This document shows positions 1-8,671 of a DNA stretch of 64,000 bases, in pieces. The position numbers and the translations under genes were made by a program. This DNA comes from Mediterranea massiliensis (lineage in GTDB: Bacteria > Bacteroidota > Bacteroidia > Bacteroidales > Bacteroidaceae), in contig SUXZ01000008.1 of assembly GCA_015060685.1 (NCBI GenBank), positions 1 through 64,000 on the forward strand, given 5' to 3'. Under the pieces are notes generated by a model. It had not been told where the DNA came from, did no database searches, and was given only the letters and a program-made list of their open reading frames with translations. Numbering within the stretch: position 1 is the stretch's first letter; every line of letters begins with the position of its first letter.

Positions 1-211
1 GCAATCAACATGAAAACACCGATGCAGATGATCTCTGAAGAGAACAAGAATCCACTCCTATTTGTATAAAAAGAAAATAGATGAGTTTATTTTTGGATTG
101 TAAACCTCAATCGGATTATCTTTGCAAAGTGTAAACCTGCATAGGAATAAGATTTTAAACTGTAAACCTATATCGGATTTTAATATTAACCTGTCAACTT
201 ATTTTAGTACA
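1..211 (+). mobile_element. right end of an IS element (C-terminus of an integrase-core-type transposase plus terminal repeats)
   Basis: Frame 1 reads AINMKTPMQMISEENKNPLLFV* (1-69), resembling the rve_3-type 'LNxKTPxQ' C-terminus. It is followed by units starting TGTAAACCT/TGTCAACTT at 99, 130, 161 and 192 (exact 31-bp period), ending ...TTAACCTGTCAACTTATTTTAGTACA. Confidence 0.5.
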
Positions 212-222
212 CTGCATAGCTA
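99..222 (+). repeat. degenerate 31-bp tandem repeat (3 copies TGTAAACCT, 4th TGTCAACTT)
   Basis: Unit starts at 99, 130, 161 and 192; directly read. Confidence 0.8.
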
Positions 223-410
223 ACTATCTGTTCCATCGAATGAAACTCTTTGTTTCATGCGTTGAAACTGTTCTCAAGATTAGGGGAAACGAGTGCCGAA
301 TATGGATTTTCGAGGAGTAAAAAGTGTGCATTTTAACATATTTTTAATCGTATGAATGCGTTTTTAAGGGCGTGGCTTAGCACTATCTTTAGATAAGATA
401 GGCAATGGCT

Positions 411-499
411 TGCACTATCTTTAGATAAGATAGGCTGCGCCTCGGGATAAAAAATAAATAAATTTATTTTGTTCTCCGCTCGGCTTGCACTATCTTTGC
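411..499 (+). repeat. ~90-bp dispersed promoter-bearing repeat, copy 1
   Basis: TTGCACTATCTTTA...CTCGGGATAAAAAATAAATAAATTTATTTTGTTCTCCGCTCGGCTTGCACTATCTTTGC; aligns with minus-strand 35099-35193. Confidence 0.85.
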
Positions 500-500
500 A
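486..500 (+). promoter_or_regulatory. Bacteroidetes-type promoter -7 element (TATCTTTGC) for the 531 CDS
   Basis: TAnnTTTG consensus 32 bp upstream of ATG 531. Confidence 0.6.
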
Positions 501-530
501 TAATAATAATAAAACGACTGATACCCGATA

Positions 531-2267
531 ATGAAAAACATCATAAAATGGTTGGCAGACAACCTTCAGACAGTATTCTTCTGGGTGCTACTGATTGGCA
601 TAGCGGTGTTTACAGAATATCATCAAGGAGTCTATCTGTATCTGCTTGAAAATAACAATCTGTTTATTTATGATTGGGATGTAATTGTCCAGCGTTTTGT
701 CGTTCCGGGCGGCGGAGCCTATCTGATTGCCGGTTTGTTGACTCAATTCTTCCATTTGTCTTATGTGGGCAGTGTTATTACCACTGTCTGCTATGGGCTG
801 ATGGTTTGGGCGGGCTATCGCATTGTAGGCAAAATCTATAAAGGCCAGGCTCTGATGGGATTAGTTTTCTTGCCGGTGGTATTTCTGCTCCTTTCGTTTG
901 AGAACAGTTACTATCGTTTTCAAGGACATGTTGCTTTCTTATTGGCATTGTTAGCTTTATGGGGCTATGTTTCGTTACCAAACAAACGTTGGCTGTTGAA
1001 GTGCTGTATTGGGATGGTTGCCAGCGCATTGCTGTACTGGTTTATTGGTAGTGCGGTTTCACTCTTCGTCCTTGGTGCCTTGCTGGTGGATCTGTTGCGC
1101 CTGACACCAAAGTGGTATTTGGGCCTGTTGTATATACCGGCAGCAATCGTTGCGGGCGTTTATGCCTATGACCTTGCGCTTGTTGCCGATTGGACGCATG
1201 CCTTTACACCGTTGATGTATTACGATATGATATTCACCTATTACTTCCAGTTGTATGCTTGGGGGTTGTTCTTGCTGTTGCCGTTATTGGCCGTTTTACT
1301 GAAGCATATCCCTTTCAAGGTATCTGTCCAACGGGTTATCGGTTTGGGTGGAGTTGTTTTTTTCGTCTATTTGTTGCTCTCTTTTTATGATATTGTACAT
1401 AGCTATTCGCTTGATAAACATTCACGACAACAATATTATGCCGAAAAGGGCGATTGGGAGGGTATTGTAAACCTTTCGCATCCGGGTGAGTCTGTCGGTT
1501 TTATCAGTTACCTGAATCTGGCATTGGCAAAGCAGGGGCAGTTGGTGGACAAGTTGTTTGTATATAACCAACAACCACCCGCCGAATTGACGGGTAGATT
1601 GGCGGATGAACGGGCCGGCTTGATGATGGCCGCATATGTGTATCAGTCTTGGGGCTGCCATGCTGCTGCATTGAAAAATGCCTTCGATACAAACCTTACC
1701 ACCTCGGGAGGCTATCATCCAAGGGCTCTGCAACTGATGGCGCAACACAACTTGGTGATGGGAGCCTATGGAGTGGCCGAGAAATACATCTCCTACTTGG
1801 AGAAAACTCTTTTCTATCGTCAGTGGGCTAAGGATTATCGTCGTTTTTTGTATAGCGACTATTCGGTGGGTAAAGATGCCTTCTTAGGAAGCATCAAACA
1901 ATCCATTCCGCACGATGATTATTATTTGGTTACGTTGCTTGGATTGAATCTGAAAGAAATCATTCATGCCAATCCGCAAAACAAGATTGCATTACAATAC
2001 TATCAAGCCTATCTGCTTCTCACTTTGGATTGGAATAATATAGAAGATTATGCCTATTGGCATCAGGCTCACTATGAAGAACCTTTGCCCGAGCGGTTCC
2101 AAGAGGCGATGGCTTCGTTGGCCCAAGGCGATTCTGAACGTTGCAAGGCTTATGGAGTGGGCGAGAAGGTGATGCAACATTATCGTGACTTGCAGAATGG
2201 ACGGATGCCTTCGCACTACGGTCGTTCGTATTGGAAGTATCTGTATGACCATGGAGTGAAATTTTAA
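531..2267 (+). CDS. DUF6057-like polytopic membrane protein with a soluble C-terminal domain
   Basis: Long ORF; ~10 hydrophobic segments in the N-terminal half, helical/TPR-like C-half. Confidence 0.75.
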   Translation: MKNIIKWLADNLQTVFFWVLLIGIAVFTEYHQGVYLYLLENNNLFIYDWDVIVQRFVVPGGGAYLIAGLLTQFFHLSYVGSVITTVCYGLMVWAGYRIVGKIYKGQALMGLVFLPVVFLLLSFENSYYRFQGHVAFLLALLALWGYVSLPNKRWLLKCCIGMVASALLYWFIGSAVSLFVLGALLVDLLRLTPKWYLGLLYIPAAIVAGVYAYDLALVADWTHAFTPLMYYDMIFTYYFQLYAWGLFLLLPLLAVLLKHIPFKVSVQRVIGLGGVVFFVYLLLSFYDIVHSYSLDKHSRQQYYAEKGDWEGIVNLSHPGESVGFISYLNLALAKQGQLVDKLFVYNQQPPAELTGRLADERAGLMMAAYVYQSWGCHAAALKNAFDTNLTTSGGYHPRALQLMAQHNLVMGAYGVAEKYISYLEKTLFYRQWAKDYRRFLYSDYSVGKDAFLGSIKQSIPHDDYYLVTLLGLNLKEIIHANPQNKIALQYYQAYLLLTLDWNNIEDYAYWHQAHYEEPLPERFQEAMASLAQGDSERCKAYGVGEKVMQHYRDLQNGRMPSHYGRSYWKYLYDHGVKF

Positions 2268-2281
2268 GTAGATTTGAAGAG

Positions 2282-3739
2282 ATGAAGAACCATATTATAT
2301 CCTTATTCTTGTTAATACTTGTATCGGCTTGTTCGGAACAGGTGTCTGTTGCTCACTTTAGCGATGCTCAAGCACCAATCTATCCCGATTATAGCGATGT
2401 GACGATTCCCGCAAACATTGCTCCTCTAAATTTTAAGCTTGAGGTAGAGAATATTGATGATTCGGCCTTGCTTATTGTGGATGGAACAGATACGTTGACG
2501 GTGAAAGGCAACGAGGGAAACTTTGTGATTCCCCCTAAACGTTGGAAAGAGATGTTGGTGCGTCATAAGGGTGATTCATTGCGTATGTATGTCTGCGAGA
2601 AAAAGAATGGAATATGGACAGCCTATTTGCCATTCTCCATCTATGTGGCCAATGAGGAGATTGATTCGTATTTGGCCTATCGTCTGATTGCCCCAGGCTA
2701 TAGTTTGTGGTCAAAGATGGGTATTTATCAGCGCAACTTGGAAACTTACGAAGAGAAAGCGATCTATGAAAACCATGTGGGGATGGGAAATTGTGTGAAT
2801 TGTCACTCCTTTAAGATGCAGAATCCCGATCAGATGCTTTTTCATATCCGTTCGCATGGAGGTGGTACCTTTATCTATAGCGAAGGGGTGAAGGAAAAAC
2901 TGAACACCAAAACCGATCATACCATTTCGAATTTAGTCTATCCCTCTTGGCACCCATCCGGCAGGTTCGTGGCTTTCTCGGTAAACAGCACGTTCCAACT
3001 GTTCCATACGAAAGACCCTAAACGCATCGAAGTGTACGACGAAGCTTCGGACGTGGTGGTTTATGATGTAGCAAATCATGAGATTGTATCATCGCCCATA
3101 CTCAGTACAGAAGGTGCATTTGAAACATTCCCTACCTTCTCTCCCGATGGTAAGTGGCTTTATTTCTGTTCTTCCAAGGCTGTAACAATGCCAAACGACT
3201 ATGCGCAGGCTCGCTATAGCTTGTGCCGGACTTCGTTCAATCCTGAAACCCGTCAATTCGGAGAAACTATAGATACATTGTATTCGGCTTTCAAACAGGG
3301 TGGAAGCGTCTCTTTCCCTCGTGTTTCTCCTAATGGCGACTGCCTTGTGTTTACGTTGAGTAACTATGGCCAATTCTCCATCTGGCACAAGGAGGCCGAT
3401 CTCTATCGGCTGGATTTGAATAGTGGTGAGGTGGCCCCATTGACAGCTTGGAACAGCGGAGATACTGAAAGTTACCACTCGTGGAGTAGCAATGGTCGTT
3501 GGATGATATTCAGTAGCCGTAGGGATGATGGTTTGTATACGCGTCCTTATATCGGTTACATAGCTGCTGATGGCACTCCTAAAAAGCCTTTCATGCTTCC
3601 TCAGGAAAATCCTAAGGAGTATTATACCGACTTGCAGTTCTCATACAACATACCCGAATTGATAACCGGTGAAGTAAATTTGAAGCCGCGTGAGGTAGGA
3701 GACTGGGTGTGGAGCGATGAGGTTATTCAAGTGAAGTAG
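2282..3739 (+). CDS. PD40/TolB-like beta-propeller lipoprotein with a c-type heme motif (CVNCH)
   Basis: Lipobox LVSACS; GNCVNCHS motif; repeated FSPDGKWLYF/VSPNGDCLVF/WSSNGRWMIFSSRRDD propeller motifs. Confidence 0.75.
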   Translation: MKNHIISLFLLILVSACSEQVSVAHFSDAQAPIYPDYSDVTIPANIAPLNFKLEVENIDDSALLIVDGTDTLTVKGNEGNFVIPPKRWKEMLVRHKGDSLRMYVCEKKNGIWTAYLPFSIYVANEEIDSYLAYRLIAPGYSLWSKMGIYQRNLETYEEKAIYENHVGMGNCVNCHSFKMQNPDQMLFHIRSHGGGTFIYSEGVKEKLNTKTDHTISNLVYPSWHPSGRFVAFSVNSTFQLFHTKDPKRIEVYDEASDVVVYDVANHEIVSSPILSTEGAFETFPTFSPDGKWLYFCSSKAVTMPNDYAQARYSLCRTSFNPETRQFGETIDTLYSAFKQGGSVSFPRVSPNGDCLVFTLSNYGQFSIWHKEADLYRLDLNSGEVAPLTAWNSGDTESYHSWSSNGRWMIFSSRRDDGLYTRPYIGYIAADGTPKKPFMLPQENPKEYYTDLQFSYNIPELITGEVNLKPREVGDWVWSDEVIQVK

Positions 3740-3851
3740 CCGAACGGCTATTGTATTTTAACGAAGAAATGGCGTTTTTTTGCATTATGTAACATCTGCA
3801 AAAGTATTTGTAACACGCACAATAAGCAATATCCGCAAAATATTGCTTATT
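3737..3851 (+). terminator. two hairpins downstream of the 2282 CDS (TAGCCG-AA-CGGCTA; AATAAGCAATAT-N7-ATATTGCTTATT)
   Basis: Inverted repeats at 3737-3750 and 3821-3851, each followed by a T-rich tract. Confidence 0.55.
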
Positions 3852-3930
3852 TTGTATTTTGAAATATTAAGTAACTATGAAACACTTTTAGAATATATTT
3901 ATTCATTATAAACTAATTCCCCAAAAGGTC

Positions 3931-6432
3931 ATGAAAAACAGATTTTTGATGATTGTGGCTATGTTCCTGTTTGGTGTGGGAACAATCGTAGCGCAAAACC
4001 CCATTATCAGTGGGCAATTTACAGCCGACCCTACGGCAAGAGTGTTTAATGACAGAATCTATGTCTATCCTTCTCACGACATTAAAGCACCGGAAGGACA
4101 ACGACAAGACTGGTTCTGTATGGAGGATTATCACGTTTTCTCATCTGAAGATTTAGTTAATTGGACAGATCATGGCATAATTCTTTCTCAAGACGATGTG
4201 CCTTGGGTAAAACCAAAGTCTTATTCGATGTGGGCTCCCGATTGTGTGGAAAAGAATGGACGTTACTATTTCTATTTCCCCTCGACCCCGACAACTGGTA
4301 GAGGGTTTGGTATCGGTTTGGCTATCGGAAACTCTCCGGAAGGTCCGTTCCGTCCAATGTGGCGACCCATTGAAGGCGTGCATGGTATCGACCCGGGTAT
4401 CTTGATCGATGATGATGGTCAAGCATACATGTATTGGGGTGGTGTTCAACAAGCCAAGCTGAAAGACAACATGATGGAACTTGCTACTAAGCCAGAACGC
4501 GTAAACGACTTGCCGCAAAAAGGTTTGAAGGAAGGTCCTTTCCCTTTCAAACGTAACGGCAAGTACTATCTTACTTTCCCTTGGGCAAAAGATTCTACTG
4601 AAGTGTTGGCATACTGTATGGCAGACCAACCATTGGGTCCTTGGAAGTTTATGGGCGTATTCATGGATGAATCGCCAACAGGTTGCTGGACCAACCACCA
4701 TTCTATCGTAGAATACAAAGGTCAATGGTATATCTTCTATCATCACAATGACTATTCACCCGAATTTGACAAGAATCGTTCAGCTCGTATCGATACTATC
4801 GGATTCAATCCCGATGGAACAATTATCAAGGTAATACCAACCCTGCGCGGTGTGGGTAATAGTGATGCCAGAACTCAAATCCAGATTGACAGATATAGCG
4901 AAATTGCACCGAATGCCTCTATTGCATACCTGAATGAGACAAATAAGTTTGAAGGCTGGAAAACCTTGTTTGCAAAGAGCGGTGCTTGGGTAAGATACAA
5001 CCGAGTAGAGTTTGGACAAGAGCCGGTTAAGCAAGTTAAGTTCCGTGTATTGGCTCCTAAAGGTGCAACTTTGGAAGTAAGTGTGGCTGGAGGTAAGTCG
5101 ATTGCCAAGGTAAAAGTGCCTCGTAGCAACAATTGGGAAATTGTTTCTGCTCCAGTAAAGAATTCACCTACGGGTTTGCAAGACTTGAAAATTACATTAA
5201 AGGGCGGACAAGCCGAAGTGGATTGGATGATTTTCGATGCAAAACCTTGGACTGCTGGTGGTTTCCAAACAGGTAAATACCGTAACTTGTTGGCCGAATT
5301 AGGTTATAAACAAGCAGATATAGATGCTAAGTTGCAGAGTGTTTTCGATGGCCTGTTCTATGGCCCAAATAAAGTCTATTTCGAAGTAGGTGACGATATG
5401 GGTTATATCAGCGATATTAAAAATAACGATGTGCGCACTGAAGGTATGTCTTATGGTATGATGATTGCTGTGCAACTTGATAAGAAAGATATCTTCGACC
5501 GTTTGTGGCGTTGGGCTGTTAAATATATGCAGCATCAAGATGGCCCATTGGAAGGCTATTTCGCATGGAGTTGCAAAACAGACGGAACACGTAATGCACA
5601 AGGCCCAGCTTCGGATGGTGAATTATATTATGTCACTTCATTGATTTTTGCTTCAAATCGTTGGGGTAATGATACCGGCATCAATTATTTGGCAGAAGCT
5701 CAACGCATTCTGAACTGCTCTATGCAAAAGACAGGTATGGATAATGTAAGTCCGTTTATCAATACCCAGACAAAACTGATAACCTTTACACCCGATCCTA
5801 TGGGTGGAAGTTATACCGACCCATCTTATCACTTGCCTGCATTCTATGAAGTATGGGCAAAATGGGCAAACGACGGACGTTCTAAATTCTGGCAAGAATG
5901 TGCTGCTGCCAGCCGCGAATATTTGCACAAGAGTATTCATCCTGAAACAGGTTTGAATCCTGACTATAATAATTATGACGGTTCGTTAAGAGGTAGCCGT
6001 GGTATTATTGGTGATGTTTTCCGCTTCGACTCATGGCGTGTACCTATGAATATAGCATTGGACTACTCTTGGTCGTGTGCCGATCGTGAATGGCAACAAA
6101 ATTATGCAAACACTATTCAAAACTTCCTGTATAGCCAAGGTCTTGAAACATTTGTCGACCAATACAATGTGGATGGTACTAAGCCGCAACGCATTTTAGG
6201 TGCAGGTGGTTACACTGCTCTTCGTCACTCATTAGGTTTAGTATCTACTGCTGCTGCTGTTTCATTGGCTGCAACGAACGATAAGGTGGCTGAATTTGTA
6301 GCTCACATGTGGAATTCCAAGCATGAACCTTATGAAGATGGCTATTTCGATGCATACTATGATGGCTTGTTGCATCTGTTTGCTTTGATGCACCTTAGTG
6401 GAAACTATCGAGTTATTGAACCTGCGAAGTAA
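3931..6432 (+). CDS. secreted bimodular glycoside hydrolase: GH43 + CBM6-like + GH8 (exo-oligoxylanase-like)
   Basis: Signal peptide; GH43 motifs (ADPTARVFNDRIYVYPSHD, GIDPGILIDDDGQAYMYWGG); GH8-like C-half (GYISDIKNNDVRTEGMSYGMMIAVQ, FAWSCKTDGTRNAQGPASDGELYYVTSLIFA). Confidence 0.85.
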   Translation: MKNRFLMIVAMFLFGVGTIVAQNPIISGQFTADPTARVFNDRIYVYPSHDIKAPEGQRQDWFCMEDYHVFSSEDLVNWTDHGIILSQDDVPWVKPKSYSMWAPDCVEKNGRYYFYFPSTPTTGRGFGIGLAIGNSPEGPFRPMWRPIEGVHGIDPGILIDDDGQAYMYWGGVQQAKLKDNMMELATKPERVNDLPQKGLKEGPFPFKRNGKYYLTFPWAKDSTEVLAYCMADQPLGPWKFMGVFMDESPTGCWTNHHSIVEYKGQWYIFYHHNDYSPEFDKNRSARIDTIGFNPDGTIIKVIPTLRGVGNSDARTQIQIDRYSEIAPNASIAYLNETNKFEGWKTLFAKSGAWVRYNRVEFGQEPVKQVKFRVLAPKGATLEVSVAGGKSIAKVKVPRSNNWEIVSAPVKNSPTGLQDLKITLKGGQAEVDWMIFDAKPWTAGGFQTGKYRNLLAELGYKQADIDAKLQSVFDGLFYGPNKVYFEVGDDMGYISDIKNNDVRTEGMSYGMMIAVQLDKKDIFDRLWRWAVKYMQHQDGPLEGYFAWSCKTDGTRNAQGPASDGELYYVTSLIFASNRWGNDTGINYLAEAQRILNCSMQKTGMDNVSPFINTQTKLITFTPDPMGGSYTDPSYHLPAFYEVWAKWANDGRSKFWQECAAASREYLHKSIHPETGLNPDYNNYDGSLRGSRGIIGDVFRFDSWRVPMNIALDYSWSCADREWQQNYANTIQNFLYSQGLETFVDQYNVDGTKPQRILGAGGYTALRHSLGLVSTAAAVSLAATNDKVAEFVAHMWNSKHEPYEDGYFDAYYDGLLHLFALMHLSGNYRVIEPAK

Positions 6433-6463
6433 TATTAATCAATCATAATTAAATTGTAATTCT

Positions 6464-7570
6464 ATGAAAAAAGTATTTGGAATTTTGGCAACAGCATCAT
6501 TGTTGGTAGCCTGTGGTGGTTCTCAACCTGTAGAAGAACCAGGTTTGAAAGATGTTTTAGGTGATAAGTTCTTGGTGGGAACTGCACTGAATGTAAACCA
6601 ATCTTCAGGCCGTGACACTGCATCTTTGGCAATTGTTAAGAAACACTTCAATGCTATTGTTGCCGAGAATTGTATGAAGTCAGAGGAAATTCATCCCGAA
6701 AAGGATAAGTTTAATTTTGAAGATGCAGATAAACTTGTTCAATTCGGTATCGATAATGGTATTACAGTTACCGGTCACTGCTTGATTTGGCACTCTCAAT
6801 GTGCTCGTTGGATATGGCAAGATGAAAATGGTAAGGATGTTTCTCCAGAAGTGTTGAAGCAAAACATGAAGGATCATATCACTGCTATCGTACAACGTTA
6901 TAAAGGCAAAATCTTAGGATGGGATGTTGTGAACGAGGCGATTATGGAAGATGGCTCTTATCGTAACAGCATGTTCTATCGTATCTTGGGCGAAGAGTTT
7001 ATCCCATTGGCATTCCAATATGCACACGAAGCTGATCCAAACATTGAGTTGTATTATAACGACTATAATATGCATGAACCAGGAAAGCGTGCTACAGTTG
7101 TTAAACTGATTAAAGATTTGAAAGCTCGTGGATTGCGTATCGATGCTGTAGGTATGCAGGGACACGTAGGTATGGATCATAATATCGTGGAGTTTGAAAA
7201 CAGTATCAAGGCTTATGCTGAAGCAGGTGTAAAGGTAATGATTACCGAATTGGATATGAGTGCATTGCCTAATCGTCGTTGGAGTGCAAACATTAGCGAT
7301 ATAGAAGAATACCGTGAATCAATGAATCCATATAAAGAGGCCTTGCCTGATAGCGTTTCTCAAAAGTGGAATGCTAAAATGATGGATTTCATGAACCTCT
7401 TCATCAAGCATCAAGATGTTATTACTCGTGTTACCGCTTGGGGTGTTACCGACCGTGATTCTTGGAAGAACGACTTCCCGGTACGTGGCCGTACAGATTA
7501 TCCTCTCTTCTTTGACCGCCAAGGTCAACCCAAACAATTCGTTAAGGATTTAATTAACGGTGCGAAATAA
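6464..7570 (+). CDS. GH10 endo-1,4-beta-xylanase, lipoprotein
   Basis: LLVACGG lipobox; GHCLIWHSQ, GWDVVNEAI, MITELDMS. Confidence 0.93.
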   Translation: MKKVFGILATASLLVACGGSQPVEEPGLKDVLGDKFLVGTALNVNQSSGRDTASLAIVKKHFNAIVAENCMKSEEIHPEKDKFNFEDADKLVQFGIDNGITVTGHCLIWHSQCARWIWQDENGKDVSPEVLKQNMKDHITAIVQRYKGKILGWDVVNEAIMEDGSYRNSMFYRILGEEFIPLAFQYAHEADPNIELYYNDYNMHEPGKRATVVKLIKDLKARGLRIDAVGMQGHVGMDHNIVEFENSIKAYAEAGVKVMITELDMSALPNRRWSANISDIEEYRESMNPYKEALPDSVSQKWNAKMMDFMNLFIKHQDVITRVTAWGVTDRDSWKNDFPVRGRTDYPLFFDRQGQPKQFVKDLINGAK

Positions 7571-7613
7571 TTTTTGTGATAATACGGGTGTTTTTCACCT
7601 TTAAACTATTTTG

Positions 7614-7645
7614 ACTACCAGGTAGTGGAACCACTACTTGGTAGT
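7614..7645 (+). other. intra-operon hairpin (15-bp stem, 2-nt loop)
   Basis: ACTACCAGGTAGTGG-AA-CCACTACTTGGTAGT, one G:U-compatible mismatch. Confidence 0.7.
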
Positions 7646-7684
7646 TGCATATAAATTTTGACTTATAATAAAACAAATAGAATT

Positions 7685-8671
7685 ATGAAAAACTATTTTA
7701 CCCTTGCGGCACTTGCATTGCTGACTGCTTGCCAAGCTCCAGTAAAAGAGAAAACGTTTGTTTACGAAGGTAATCCTTTAGTTAGAGATAAATTTACTGC
7801 CGACCCAGCAACACTGGTTTATGACGGACGATTGTATGTATATGTTGGTCATGATGAGTATTATGCTGGTCAGGATACAGCTTCCGGTGGAAAAGAGTTT
7901 AATATTACAGAATGGCTTTGCTATTCTACAGATGATATGAAAACATGGACAGACCATGGGGTAGTATTGAAACCCACTGATTTCGTTTGGGGAGAGGGAG
8001 AAGCATGGGCCTCTCAAGTAATCGAGAAGGATGGCAAGTTCTATTATTATACTACAGCTCAAGGAACACAGCCTGTATATGGAAAGGCGGTAGGTGTTGC
8101 TGTGAGTGATAGTCCGACAGGTCCTTTCGTTGACCCAATTGGAAAACCATTGGTGTCGGATGATATGACCGATAATGGTGTACGTGGTTGGTGGAATGAT
8201 ATTGATCCCACAGCATTGATTGATCAAAACGGACAAGCTTGGCTTTGCTGGGGTAATGGAACATGCTTCATGGCTAAGCTGAAACCCAATATGATTGAAC
8301 TTGATGGAGAAATCAAAGTGATAGATTTGCCAGGATATGTAGAAGGCCCTTGGTTGCATTATCGTGATGGTATCTACTACTTGACTTATGCCGGTATGGG
8401 TAGGAATTTTAGTGAGAATATCCAATATGCAACAGCAACGTCGATGGAAGGACCTTGGACACCTCAAGGCGAACTGACCGGTGGTGCCGAAAACAGCTTT
8501 ACTATTCATCCGGCTGTTGTAGAGTATAAGGACAAGTGGTATCTGTTCTATCACAATGCTACATTAGAGTTGGATGGTATTAAGGGAGCTATTGGTCGTA
8601 GAAGTGTTTGTTTCGACGAACTTAACTACAATGCTGATGGTACCATGCAATATGTTGAACAAACCAAATGA
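7685..8671 (+). CDS. GH43 beta-xylosidase/alpha-L-arabinofuranosidase, lipoprotein
   Basis: LLTACQ lipobox; FTADPATLVYDGRLYVYVGHDE, DIDPTALIDQNGQAWLCWG, EGPWLHYRDGIYYLTYA; start taken as MKNYFTLA. Confidence 0.88.
   Translation: MKNYFTLAALALLTACQAPVKEKTFVYEGNPLVRDKFTADPATLVYDGRLYVYVGHDEYYAGQDTASGGKEFNITEWLCYSTDDMKTWTDHGVVLKPTDFVWGEGEAWASQVIEKDGKFYYYTTAQGTQPVYGKAVGVAVSDSPTGPFVDPIGKPLVSDDMTDNGVRGWWNDIDPTALIDQNGQAWLCWGNGTCFMAKLKPNMIELDGEIKVIDLPGYVEGPWLHYRDGIYYLTYAGMGRNFSENIQYATATSMEGPWTPQGELTGGAENSFTIHPAVVEYKDKWYLFYHNATLELDGIKGAIGRRSVCFDELNYNADGTMQYVEQTK

Noticed and set aside
99-222. CRISPR-like 31-bp periodic repeat
   Set aside because: Only ~9 bp conserved per unit and it adjoins a transposase-like C-terminus; IS sub-terminal repeats explain it better.
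7778-8554. 258-aa ORF antisense to the GH43 gene (and similar ones at 4153-4746, 13533-14258, 44403-45407)
   Set aside because: No promoter, ribosome-binding context or recognisable family; sense-strand genes are secure.
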